Assembly: GCA_024743405.1 (NCBI GenBank) | Contig: JANSWP010000016.1 | Span: forward strand, 29,492-93,491 | Direction of reading: 5' to 3' | Source: Bacteroidota bacterium | Lineage (GTDB): Bacteria; Bacteroidota; Bacteroidia; Chitinophagales; Saprospiraceae | DNA length: 64,000 nt | Shown here: piece by piece, positions 28,208-37,060 of the stretch | How positions within the stretch are numbered: position 1 is the stretch's first letter | How the letters are laid out: each line of letters begins with the position of its first letter | Made by a program: the position numbers and the translations under genes | Notes under the pieces: model-generated | What the model was told of the DNA's origin: nothing | What the model saw: the letters and a program-made list of their open reading frames with translations, nothing else | The model's database searches: none

Positions 28208-29461
28208 TTATCCCTTCGACAAGGTTTCTGAAATATCTGTATTTCGAGCTTGGAATGCTGGAATGATGGCTGCCAATAACCCTACTCCCAAAGCTCCAAT
28301 CAAGACATAAAACTCCTCCGTCAAAAACTCCTTTCCAGAGAAAGAATATCGATAGGTGTCTCTCATGTGACCTGCCAAGATCTCCATACCAATATGCCCC
28401 ATTGCCATCCCGATGATATAGCCCAAAACCGCAAGCATTAATCCTTCTAATAATATTAAGATGAATAATTTTTCAGGTGTTGCTCCCATCACACGCATCA
28501 GCGCCAATTCATATTTTCGATCTTTTAAAGAAGAAAAAAGAGAAATAAAAACGCTCAAACCAGACACAAATACAATAATCCAAGCCAACATATTTAAGGC
28601 TTTTGTCCCAATATCCATTTGAGAATGAAGCCGATTTAGCTCGATGGCAGGTGTTGCCGCTTGCATATCCGTATTCTCATTGATCGAACGTCCCATATTT
28701 AGCGCTTGGTAATTATGCCCTTTGAATTTTATCAAAACAGACGTAATTTCTTTCGTTTCGTCTTCTTCTAAAAGTGATTTAGGCGCGTCGGAATGATTAT
28801 GTGCAAGACTATCATTTTCCATATCGTGTGCATGTCCTTCATGAACCGCCCAAATACTCTGCGTATTCGTTAAGATTAATTGATCAATCACAGAACCTGT
28901 AGGCTGTAAAACACCCACTACTTTCAAATCTTCCGAATCATCATGCACCAAGTTATCATCTCTGACTAAACCATGCGAACTTTTAAAAGTATCGCCGATT
29001 TTCATATTTAATTCGTTGGCAACCACAGCCCCGATAGTGACCTCCATTGTCTTTGACCATGCACTCCCCTCTCCTACTTTAGCATTATAAAATTCGAGTA
29101 AATCATGATTGGTGCCCACGATTCGGTAACCTTTATGACTATCGCCCATTGACATGGGAACTGCCTTCTCAATCAAAGGATGTTTCGGATTCAAAAACGG
29201 CTTAATTTCTTTGATTGAGACATTTCCCGTTGGATTATCAATATGATACATGCTACACAAAATCATTTGTAAAGGGCTTCCTTTCGCTCCGATAATCAGG
29301 TCGATACCCGCTAAATTTTTATCAAAATTATCTTGCAACTGTTTATTCAAAACCAATAACAAAGAAATCAGCCCCACACCCAGTGCAAAAAGAACCAAGC
29401 TCAAGGTCATATTGAGCGGCTTATTGATTAAATTTTTCCAACTTAATTGAAGTAAATTCAT
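28208..29461 (-). CDS. ABC transporter permease (FtsX/MacB-like)
   Basis: 417 residues from the ATG at 29461, which fits the usual N-terminus MNLLQLSWKNLINKP. One N-terminal membrane helix, a long periplasmic domain and three C-terminal helices (about 300-400), with LMRVMGATPEKLF in the FtsX-type coupling region. A His/Asp-rich loop lies near residue 200. Pairs with the ATPase encoded 66 bases upstream. Probably moves lipoproteins, peptides or metals across the envelope by mechanotransmission. The upstream extension to 29512 looks spurious. Confidence 0.9.
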   Translation of the reverse strand: MNLLQLSWKNLINKPLNMTLSLVLFALGVGLISLLLVLNKQLQDNFDKNLAGIDLIIGAKGSPLQMILCSMYHIDNPTGNVSIKEIKPFLNPKHPLIEKAVPMSMGDSHKGYRIVGTNHDLLEFYNAKVGEGSAWSKTMEVTIGAVVANELNMKIGDTFKSSHGLVRDDNLVHDDSEDLKVVGVLQPTGSVIDQLILTNTQSIWAVHEGHAHDMENDSLAHNHSDAPKSLLEEDETKEITSVLIKFKGHNYQALNMGRSINENTDMQAATPAIELNRLHSQMDIGTKALNMLAWIIVFVSGLSVFISLFSSLKDRKYELALMRVMGATPEKLFILILLEGLMLAVLGYIIGMAMGHIGMEILAGHMRDTYRYSFSGKEFLTEEFYVLIGALGVGLLAAIIPAFQARNTDISETLSKG

Positions 29462-29527
29462 GTTTTTGAGTTCCCTGTTCCAAGTTTTCAGTGCCGAATT
29501 GTAAAGAAACAACTACTGACTGCCAAC

Positions 29528-30154
29528 TTATAATTGAATTTGGTTTTTGAATCGTTCTTTAAGGCGGTTGTCATGAGTCACAACCAGTAAGGTTGCATTC
29601 ACTTCGGCGGCAGCTTCTTCCAATAATTTTATAACTTCATCGGTATTAGTATCATCCAAAGCAGAAGTCGGTTCATCTGCTAATATCACAGCCGGTTTGT
29701 TAATCAAGGCTCTTGCTATGGCAACTCTTTGTTGTTCTCCTTGGCTTAAAGAAGAAGGTTTCGAGTTAAATTTGTGCCCCAAATTGAGTCGATCCAGCAA
29801 TGCTTGCGTTCTAGCTTTATCAATTTTCTCTCCTGCTAATTGCTGCGCTAAACCTAAATTTTCGCCCACAGTCAAAGCTTTTACAAAATGTGATTTTTGA
29901 AAAATAATACCAATATTTTTCCCGCGAAATTGATCCAATTTAGAAGAGCCTAAAGCATTTAAATTCGTGTTGGCAATTGTCACTGAGCCACTATTGGGAG
30001 TCAACAAACCTCCTAAAAGATGAAGTAAAGTTGTTTTTCCACAACCTGATTGTCCAATCAAAAGCCAGTGTGCTCCTTTGTCACAATTGATGTCTGGGAA
30101 CCGGAGCGCATTCGATGAATCATATGAATATTGAAGATCTTTTGTTTTTAGCAT
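29528..30154 (-). CDS. ABC transporter ATP-binding protein (LolD/MacB type)
   Basis: 208 residues, a compact single ATPase domain. Walker A GQSGCGKTT (34-42), signature LSQGEQQRVAIARAL, Walker B VILADEPTSALD and the switch histidine (VTHD) are intact. Co-directional with the FtsX-type permease downstream, together forming an exporter of the LolCDE/MacB class. No membrane-fusion partner is visible. Confidence 0.94.
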   Translation of the reverse strand: MLKTKDLQYSYDSSNALRFPDINCDKGAHWLLIGQSGCGKTTLLHLLGGLLTPNSGSVTIANTNLNALGSSKLDQFRGKNIGIIFQKSHFVKALTVGENLGLAQQLAGEKIDKARTQALLDRLNLGHKFNSKPSSLSQGEQQRVAIARALINKPAVILADEPTSALDDTNTDEVIKLLEEAAAEVNATLLVVTHDNRLKERFKNQIQL

Positions 30155-30181
30155 GGGCGCAAAGATAATCGGTCAAATAGA

Positions 30182-30220
30182 AATAAAAAAAAGAGGTCAT
30201 TCTATAATTTGAATGACCTC
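30182..30220 (-). terminator. Intrinsic terminator on the minus strand
   Basis: A perfect 10-bp stem (GAGGTCATTC/GAATGACCTC, 30193-30202 with 30211-30220) is followed on the minus strand by an uninterrupted T-run complementary to 30185-30192. It ends transcripts arriving from the right before the ABC operon. Confidence 0.88.
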
Positions 30221-30251
30221 CTTTAACAATGATATTTGTTGATTGTTTTAG

Positions 30252-30376
30252 TAACACATAAAGAATAACTCCGACATTTGCCTATGTATTTTTTGAACTT
30301 TTGCGGCGTTAAAAATACTTTTTTGCCATACCAAAATCTACTATTTCAAATTGGCGGACTTATTTTTTAGCTGTTA
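30252..30376. mobile_element. Family B element, short copy B1
   Basis: About 125 bases with imperfect 30-base inverted ends (TAACACATAAAGAATAA and TTATTTTTTAGCTGTTA). It matches B2 (44026-44221) at both ends but lacks about 70 bases in the middle. Its right end merges with the left end of C1. Confidence 0.75.
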
Positions 30377-30581
30377 AGTGCCTGGACAATATTAGGTGCC
30401 ATATTGCGCGCCGTCGCCTATGGCTAGGCGCGCTAAGGAGATTTGGAGGGCAGTTGAATTTAATAACCTGATTTTCAGACTATTAAATTCAACTGCCCTC
30501 CAAGACCACCATTACTGCAACGGGCGCCTTTGGCGCGATGTTGCAGTATTTAAGTACAACTTAATTCTGTCCAAGAACTTA
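30375..30581. mobile_element. Family C element with perfect 23-bp hairpin, copy C1
   Basis: About 207 bases. The ends are related inverted repeats (TAAGTGCCTGGACA at the left, TGTCCAAGAACTTA at the right). The centre holds a perfect 23-bp inverted repeat, 30443-30465 with 30481-30503, around a 15-base loop, and GC-rich imperfect arms flank it. The right end stops 5 bases before the stop codon of the next minus-strand gene. It has no credible coding sequence. Confidence 0.75.
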
Positions 30582-30586
30582 CTTAT

Positions 30587-31318
30587 TCAATTAACCACAA
30601 TCCTACCAATGCTCGGATCTGGACAAATAATTGGCAACTCCAATCGAAAAACATAAACGCCTCGTGCCAATCCAGCCAAATTCATGGTTATTTTACCATT
30701 TGTATAAATGTCTTCAAGCGTTGAGTATTCAAACACAATTTGTCCTCTTAAATTCAAAAGTTGGAGGCTTCCTTCTTGGTCTTTTAGGTCTATTGGTGAA
30801 TTTAAGGTAACCAAACTTTGAGTCGGATTTGGATAAAAATGAAGGTTCTGAATATCACATTTTTTCAATTCTTCTCCCAAACATGCTTCAGCAGCAGCCA
30901 TTCTACTTTCGTCACTGGTTCGAACAAAATAAACTCCACAAACTGAAATGATATAATCTCCTTTTTCTTCCGATTCACAACAAAAACTTTCTGAAGGTTC
31001 ATAATCAATCTTATGAAGCGCCAAAATCACTTCTTCTCCAATTTCAAAATGAGCCGTATATAGTCTGCACAAATGTCCTGGATCACCCCATATCCGAATC
31101 GTCTCTTTTGATTCATTACCATTGAAAATTCCTTTGATTTCGAAATCCATACCATGCTCAACTTGTTTAGTTTTAATGCCTCGAATGATCAGTAATTGAT
31201 CAAGTTGAGGTGCAACTGTTTCACAAAATGTAAAAGGACCTCCGCAACTACAAGCAAAGGAAGAGGTAGACATTCCAAAGAACATTAAAAAGAGGAATAA
31301 AGGAAACAGGTTTTTCAT
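30587..31318 (-). CDS. Secreted cysteine-rich protein with T9SS type A tail
   Basis: 243 residues from the ATG at 31318; a TTG three codons upstream is the alternative. After a signal peptide (to about residue 22, ending SSFA) the mature protein begins C-S-C-G-G, followed by a single domain with several cysteines, resembling netrin/TIMP-like beta-barrels. The last about 85 residues are a T9SS type A sorting domain (FYPNPTQSLVTL, GLARGVYVFRL). Role unknown. Confidence 0.8.
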   Translation of the reverse strand: MKNLFPLFLFLMFFGMSTSSFACSCGGPFTFCETVAPQLDQLLIIRGIKTKQVEHGMDFEIKGIFNGNESKETIRIWGDPGHLCRLYTAHFEIGEEVILALHKIDYEPSESFCCESEEKGDYIISVCGVYFVRTSDESRMAAAEACLGEELKKCDIQNLHFYPNPTQSLVTLNSPIDLKDQEGSLQLLNLRGQIVFEYSTLEDIYTNGKITMNLAGLARGVYVFRLELPIICPDPSIGRIVVN

Positions 31319-31381
31319 AACAAACAAATTAGAATTGAATCAATCTAGCTTTCTTTTTGTCTGACAGAAAAGTGAAAGGAA

Positions 31382-33178
31382 TCAGTTGGGTGCTACCGAT
31401 TCTTTTTCTCCAAAATCAACTGTTTTAAATAAACCATATCCACTAGCAAACGCAATCATAAGCAAGGCAATGCCCCATCCTGTTTTCGCAGTCAATATAT
31501 TTCCTATTCCAAGTAATCCAGAATAGATAAACAACACCCCTAAAAACCATCCAAACCACCGTTTACTTCCCGATTCATCAGGTTGAATATCTGGATTTTG
31601 TTTGGCAATGTCACCCCACCATCCGCCAGGTCGAACTTTTCGATAGAAGGTATTCAAAGTAGCCTCATTATCTGGTTTGGTAAGTATGGCAACGGTTACC
31701 CAAACAATCGTTGTAGCAACTAGTATGCATACTGCTCGAACAAAACCAAAGTCTTCTGCATAGAAATAGCGAATGGGTTCATAAAGGCTATCTGACATAC
31801 CTAGATTATGAAAACCGGCCGCGATTAACCCTCCATTTGCAAAAATTAAAGAGGCTCCAATCGCACTAATTTCGGACCATCCATTCACCCGCCACCAATA
31901 CCAGCGCAACAACCAAACACCCGCTAAACCCGCAGTCAAATCAATCAAATATATCCACGCTTTCTCGATAGAAGTCATATTCATTGCGGTCAAAATAGCA
32001 AACCCAACTAAGACTAAAATCGACAATCGAGAAGCCAAAACATAATGCTTTTCTGTAGCGTCCTTTTTAATGAATCTTTTGTAAATATCATTTACCAAAT
32101 ACGATCCTCCCCAGCATAAATGCGTATCCATTGTACTCATAAAAGCTGCTAAGAAGGAGGCAACTAGCATTCCTTTTAGACCAATTGGCATTAGCTCTGC
32201 CAACATCATTGGGTACGCCAATTCAGGGTCAGCGGCAAGTGCTTCGGAAGCTTCAGAAATTGGAAATATCACTAATGACCCCAATCCTACGATAATCCAA
32301 GGCCATGTCATAACTGCGACTGCTAAAATACCCCATAGAAGGGCTGTCAACATAGCATGTTTGTCATTTTTAGTAGCAAAAATTCGTTGCCCAGAATAAC
32401 CATCGTGCCCACTTCGCATCCATAGGACAAAAATTAAACACATATAAGAAGCAAATTCCAGCGCAGAACTATGTTCCGTATTTGGAATCATATCTAATGC
32501 TCCGGGAGGTGCATCTTTTAAATTAGAAATTGCCTCAACCATACCCGAAGGACCACCTAAATTATACAACACAATGCCAGCCAAAATCGTCGAACCTGCT
32601 AAACCCGTTATAAACTGAAACATATCGGTCATCACGACTCCCCAAAGACCAGAAGCAAATGTGTAAATCACTGCCACAATTCCACAAATAAAAAGCGTTG
32701 TGCTCATATCCCAACCTAATAAAACCTGAGCAAACTTAATCATGGCGAGCATGACCCATCCCATGACCACACAATTTCTCAAAACCCCATGATAGATAGC
32801 AGAAATACCTCGAAGTGCGGTGCCCGCTTTACCCGAATAGCGCATTTCCATGAATTCAGCGTCCGTAATAATATTGGCACGTCGCCATAATTTGGCATAA
32901 AAGAAAACCAACATCATCAAACCTCCGGCCTCATACCACCAGAGCCAATTTCCGAAAATACCTTTTTGACGAACTAATGAAGCGGCGGCCAAAGGAGCAT
33001 CTGAAGCAAACCAGGTCGCTGCCAAAGAAACACCGGCGATCCACCAAGGAAGCGAACGCCCTGCCACGAAATATTCTTCCATACTCTGACCCGCTCGTCG
33101 AGTGTACCAAACTCCAAGCCCAAAAGTGATAATTCCGTAAATGGCAATGATTATCCAGTCAAGAGTGGCCAGTTGCAT
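31382..33178 (-). CDS. Sodium:solute symporter family protein
   Basis: 598 residues with 13 or more hydrophobic segments. Family motifs include YFVAGRSLPWW (residues about 36-46) near the N-terminus and the FLAAFMSTMDTHL motif. It takes up a solute with sodium across the inner membrane. The substrate cannot be told from sequence, and the neighbours are envelope proteins, not a catabolic pathway. Confidence 0.93.
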   Translation of the reverse strand: MQLATLDWIIIAIYGIITFGLGVWYTRRAGQSMEEYFVAGRSLPWWIAGVSLAATWFASDAPLAAASLVRQKGIFGNWLWWYEAGGLMMLVFFYAKLWRRANIITDAEFMEMRYSGKAGTALRGISAIYHGVLRNCVVMGWVMLAMIKFAQVLLGWDMSTTLFICGIVAVIYTFASGLWGVVMTDMFQFITGLAGSTILAGIVLYNLGGPSGMVEAISNLKDAPPGALDMIPNTEHSSALEFASYMCLIFVLWMRSGHDGYSGQRIFATKNDKHAMLTALLWGILAVAVMTWPWIIVGLGSLVIFPISEASEALAADPELAYPMMLAELMPIGLKGMLVASFLAAFMSTMDTHLCWGGSYLVNDIYKRFIKKDATEKHYVLASRLSILVLVGFAILTAMNMTSIEKAWIYLIDLTAGLAGVWLLRWYWWRVNGWSEISAIGASLIFANGGLIAAGFHNLGMSDSLYEPIRYFYAEDFGFVRAVCILVATTIVWVTVAILTKPDNEATLNTFYRKVRPGGWWGDIAKQNPDIQPDESGSKRWFGWFLGVLFIYSGLLGIGNILTAKTGWGIALLMIAFASGYGLFKTVDFGEKESVAPN

Positions 33179-33222
33179 TTTGATTCGTTTTGTTTTGAAA
33201 AATTAAGTTTGAATTATACTTA

Positions 33223-34077
33223 TTATCGAAGTAAGGTTATAGTTCCTCTTTTCACCTCTTTTTTCGGAATAGTGTTTTGAAATCGAGTGAAGGTTGCAGT
33301 CCAAAAATACATTTCAGAAGGTGCAGGATTATTTTCAAAAATACCATCCCATTTTTTTCTGTAATCATTCGTCTCAAAAACTACTTTCCCCCAACGATTA
33401 AAGATAGCAAGATTATATTCAATTAATTGACAATCTCCAATTGCTCCAAATCCATCATTTAAATCATCATTATCTGGCGTAAAGGCATTTGGAAATCGGA
33501 ATATACATAGCTCTGCGTCTTCTTGTTTTAGTAAACTGAGGTTATCGATTAAGATGTTTCCATCATAACGATTTGTAGAAATATAAGCCGCCTCTAGGTA
33601 TATAAATTGCATTTTATCCCCCGAACCAGGAGAAAATAAGAACTGGTAGGTTTCCCACTCTTCATGAGTGATAGCTGGTGATTTCCAAATCAATTCTCCT
33701 TTTTCACAAGAATCTCGCCCTAGCCATACTTTCAATTTAATAGGATTCTTAAAAGAACTGATATAATCCTCTGAGTACGCCAGATCCAGTTGAAGGGAGT
33801 AAGATTGTCCTACTATTATAGGTTCGATTAGGCGTTGTCCTATATCCTCAAAAGTATTATTATCGCGAGCGACTAAACTGATGTATTTATTGCCATTTTT
33901 GGCAATCGTATTCACCCCCATTTGGTAAGGTTGGTGATCAGGACTTGTATTAAAGTTACACCCTTTCCAATATTTTGAAAGGGTATCCATCTCAAATGAA
34001 GGGAAGCGCAGTAATTCCTGTGATATTCCAGCATTACTTACATAAAAAAATAAACTTATGACCGCAAATAATCTCAT
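33223..34077 (-). CDS. Secreted protein with T9SS type B (gliding-motility-associated) tail
   Basis: 284 residues. A signal peptide (about 1-19) is followed by a jelly-roll carbohydrate-binding-like domain (about 20-185, ending in ILIDNLSL). The C-terminal CHU_C module has FPNAFTPDNDDLNDGF, FNRWGKVVFE and W-D-G. Probably a cell-surface binding protein secreted by T9SS. It lies 39 bases after the lipoprotein gene on the same strand. Confidence 0.88.
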   Translation of the reverse strand: MRLFAVISLFFYVSNAGISQELLRFPSFEMDTLSKYWKGCNFNTSPDHQPYQMGVNTIAKNGNKYISLVARDNNTFEDIGQRLIEPIIVGQSYSLQLDLAYSEDYISSFKNPIKLKVWLGRDSCEKGELIWKSPAITHEEWETYQFLFSPGSGDKMQFIYLEAAYISTNRYDGNILIDNLSLLKQEDAELCIFRFPNAFTPDNDDLNDGFGAIGDCQLIEYNLAIFNRWGKVVFETNDYRKKWDGIFENNPAPSEMYFWTATFTRFQNTIPKKEVKRGTITLLR

Positions 34078-34116
34078 TTAAGATACTTCCTGTTTACTCG
34101 ACAAATTGCAGCTAGG

Positions 34117-35853
34117 TTAATTTCCCCTACCCGAATTATTAATCCGTTTATTAAAATCACCCTCTGGAATTCCTACCGGAGGTGCGCTGCTTTCTAGAGG
34201 ATCAAATAATAGTTTATTAATTGGTTTTGATGTAGCGGAAATTTCTGCATCTACATCCCAATTAGCTCTTAGTTCTTCGAGCGTTTTCTTAAAAACACGC
34301 TCGGGTTGCTTTTTAGAATCATAATTTCCTGTACTCCATCGACCATTTTCATCTACATCTTCCACTAACTCTACGTCGTAAATTCCTGGAGCAAGCATAG
34401 AATATTTTTTCTGAAATACTGAATCTCCTTTGGTTATTGTTTCGTTTACTAAATTTCCATCGAACAATAAGCGCACCACATAATTTGTATCAGGCTTTAA
34501 ATCTAAGACATTTAAAACAATATTACCAAATTCTTTTACCATCAGCGCATTATAGGATGCACGAATGGTATCCAAGTTGACCAAACCAAACTGATCTAAA
34601 ACATAGTTTGGTAAAATTTCTAATTCGTATAAAGTGCCCTCTTTCCAAGGATAATTAATGACTAAACTACGCTGTTCGAGTGAATCTATTTCAATATTTG
34701 GAATTACGCGTATTCGAGTCGAGTCTTCTAAAAGAAAGATACCCGAAGTATCAATTGCGCTTAATGGATGGTTAAAAAATAATTTGACCGGCTTTTTAGG
34801 ATTCAATTTTTTTGGCGTTCCTGAAGAAAGTCTTGTTTCTAAATTCAAAGAATTCTCTGCTAAAAAATCACTTTTCAAAGGTGGTTTTACTAAAATCGTA
34901 TCTATAATTGTATCAATTTGAAGATAAACCTTCCAATTAAGCACACTATCCATATTATACCAAACTTCCATCGTGTCTCGATCTTGTTCTATGTAAATGA
35001 ATTGTCCAATCGAATCATATGCTATCAAAGGTTCATCATAATATTTTCGATTGAAAACCAACTTCAAATTTCCATAATCATCTTGTACATCATCTTTCAA
35101 AAAAAGGTGTTCTTCCTCTTTGAAAGTCTCTACCAAAATATCATTCTGAATAGAATCAGCAACGACAAAAGTCGAATCCATAAACCCAATAATTTCAGAT
35201 TGATTATCAAATAAATAATTCAGGTTTCGATCTATTAACGCTACTCCTTTGAAAGTTCCAGCTTTTACGTTATTCACTTTAAAACGACCCTCATCATCTG
35301 ATTTTGCGAAGTAAAATGGTCGCTCCGTTTTAAAAACTGAATCTGCCGTATTTTCATACATCATAAACAACATATCTTCGATTGGTTCTTTGGTCAATGC
35401 ATCCAACAACTGTCCGGAAACAGAAAGGGAATCAATATAGTCTCCCGTCGAAAAGACAAAAACCATTTCAGCTTCGTTGCCTTCTGTAAAATCTTGAATA
35501 GCCTCCCCAAAATTGATGACATAAGTCGCATCTTCCCGAAGCTCTTCTTTTTCATCAAATTCAAACTGAACCGTTTTCTTTTTCAATGTCACTTTTGGAC
35601 GATACGCCAAAGGAGGTGAAACAATGACTTGATTAAAAACATCTTGCAATTTTAGCCACTCATCATAACTCAATTCAAAAGATCGTTCTGTGAAATTCGT
35701 TTGAAAGTTTTGAGTGGAATTTAAGATGTCTAATTGAGGTGGTTGTTCGTCCCGTTCCCCTCCAGAAAGAGAGCCTATATTGGCACAACCCCAAAGTATA
35801 TTTGATAGGAAATAAATTAGAAAAGCGATATACGCAAATTGCCTCATTCTCAT
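34117..35853 (-). CDS. Lipoprotein with Ig-like (Big_5-type) domains
   Basis: 578 residues. A lipobox LWGC (cysteine about 23) follows a short signal. An N-terminal Ig-like domain (about 40-140, with PPLAYRPKV and ATYVINFG) resembles Big_5 domains of Bacteroidota lipoproteins. The middle and C-terminal parts contain further beta-sandwich-like repeats. The protein is widespread in the phylum and without an assigned function. Confidence 0.85.
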   Translation of the reverse strand: MRMRQFAYIAFLIYFLSNILWGCANIGSLSGGERDEQPPQLDILNSTQNFQTNFTERSFELSYDEWLKLQDVFNQVIVSPPLAYRPKVTLKKKTVQFEFDEKEELREDATYVINFGEAIQDFTEGNEAEMVFVFSTGDYIDSLSVSGQLLDALTKEPIEDMLFMMYENTADSVFKTERPFYFAKSDDEGRFKVNNVKAGTFKGVALIDRNLNYLFDNQSEIIGFMDSTFVVADSIQNDILVETFKEEEHLFLKDDVQDDYGNLKLVFNRKYYDEPLIAYDSIGQFIYIEQDRDTMEVWYNMDSVLNWKVYLQIDTIIDTILVKPPLKSDFLAENSLNLETRLSSGTPKKLNPKKPVKLFFNHPLSAIDTSGIFLLEDSTRIRVIPNIEIDSLEQRSLVINYPWKEGTLYELEILPNYVLDQFGLVNLDTIRASYNALMVKEFGNIVLNVLDLKPDTNYVVRLLFDGNLVNETITKGDSVFQKKYSMLAPGIYDVELVEDVDENGRWSTGNYDSKKQPERVFKKTLEELRANWDVDAEISATSKPINKLLFDPLESSAPPVGIPEGDFNKRINNSGRGN

Positions 35854-35949
35854 TTTTTATTAGAAAAACGAAGGTAAAAAAAAGAGTGTAGAAGTGTTTG
35901 CTTGTTTTTAACAGAAGTCATAGGGAATTTTAAAAATAACCGAAGATTA

Positions 35950-35990
35950 CCAAAAACAACAAAGCAGGTCATTTTACAATGACCTGCTTT
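35950..35990 (-). terminator. Terminator of the YceI-like gene
   Basis: A perfect 13-bp stem AAAGCAGGTCATT/AATGACCTGCTTT (35961-35973 with 35978-35990), followed on the minus strand by a T-rich stretch. It lies 30 bases after the stop at 36020. Confidence 0.85.
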
Positions 35991-36019
35991 ATACTGAATA
36001 CTAGACTTGAGCTCTATTC

Positions 36020-36688
36020 TTACTGTGCAGGCTGAGCTGAAGCAACCAATGCAATTACCAACCCTATATCATCATGAATAGCTTTGTCTGCTATTTCTCC
36101 AATAGTAGTTGATTTGAAGTTAACTCCCCAAAGCGTACGATTAATCGTAAATGGAGGTGTCACAGCAGAAACTGCCATTTCATTAACTTTAATATTAGCT
36201 GGAAAAGTTACACTTTTTGTAACGTCTTTCAATGTCAAGTTTCCAGTTATTGTTTGACCTGCTGCTCCAGTGCCAACATTCGTGATTACAAATTTTCCAG
36301 TAGGGTAAGTTTCTGTTTCAAAAAAGTCACCTGTTTTCAAGTGTCCTTCTAATTTACCTTGACCTTCACTACCTGCCATATCTGTATTTGCCAAGGAGTT
36401 CATATCAATTACGAATTCTCCACCTGTTACCTGACCATTACTTACCATTAAAGAGCCACTACTCAGCTTAATTGTACCGTTATGTTGTCCAGTTGGTTTG
36501 CTTCCGGTCCAGTTTATTAAGCTTTTTCCAAGATCAACTGTATAAGTTAATGCATCAGCATTAGCGTCTGCAGGAGCAGCTTCAGTTGCATCGCCTACAG
36601 CTGCTTTTTCACCTTCTGGTGCATTGGCACAAGAACCTAAAAAGGCTACGAATGCGAACAAGAATGAAATTTTAATTAATTTTTTCAT
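36020..36688 (-). CDS. YceI-like lipoprotein
   Basis: 222 residues. A lipobox GSC (cysteine 20) is followed by an Ala-rich linker and a YceI lipocalin-like barrel (about 48-215). Family motifs are present: LINWTGSKPTGQHNGTI, GQGKLEGHLKTGDFF and LTLKDVTKSVTFP. YceI proteins bind polyprenoid lipids in the periplasm and often respond to stress. Divergent from the 37061 gene across a palindrome-rich gap. Confidence 0.94.
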   Translation of the reverse strand: MKKLIKISFLFAFVAFLGSCANAPEGEKAAVGDATEAAPADANADALTYTVDLGKSLINWTGSKPTGQHNGTIKLSSGSLMVSNGQVTGGEFVIDMNSLANTDMAGSEGQGKLEGHLKTGDFFETETYPTGKFVITNVGTGAAGQTITGNLTLKDVTKSVTFPANIKVNEMAVSAVTPPFTINRTLWGVNFKSTTIGEIADKAIHDDIGLVIALVASAQPAQ

Positions 36689-36770
36689 TAAAAATGATTT
36701 GTTTTGATATTAAATAATATGATTAAAGGAGTAATACAAAAGCTAAGTTAACCGCTTCAATTATCTTATC

Positions 36771-36875
36771 AAGGATTTCGAAATCCTTAACCCAAATTTA
36801 AATTTGGCGATTTTATAATTCTTATAAAGTATATAAATCCGAAAATGTTTAAACAAACAACCAATGTTTAAACAT
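36771..36875. promoter_or_regulatory. Cluster of perfect palindromes between divergent genes
   Basis: Within 105 bases there are an 18-bp perfect palindrome AAGGATTTCGAAATCCTT (36771-36788), a 16-bp one CCAAATTTAAATTTGG (36792-36807), and ATGTTTAAACA at 36845-36855 repeated as ATGTTTAAACAT at 36864-36875, 19 bases apart. This is operator-like and lies in the 372-base gap that must hold the promoters of the YceI gene (minus) and the 37061 gene (plus). Confidence 0.55.
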
Positions 36876-37060
36876 TTTTTCATCAAAACTGTGTGAAGGA
36901 AATAAAAAAATAAAAAATGCATGCGACTCAACAATCCTATTGGGGCGACAAAAGAAGTCTTTTTACTAATAATTACCTAATTTTGAATTACTTTTGGCAG
37001 ATTCATATGCCATTTTTTTTAAAGCATTCTCCTCTTTTCAATTATTGAAAACCACATTAT

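Noticed and set aside
30396..30656. An 86-codon plus-strand frame
   Set aside because: It runs through the hairpin of element C1 into the T9SS-tail gene on the other strand; no coding character.
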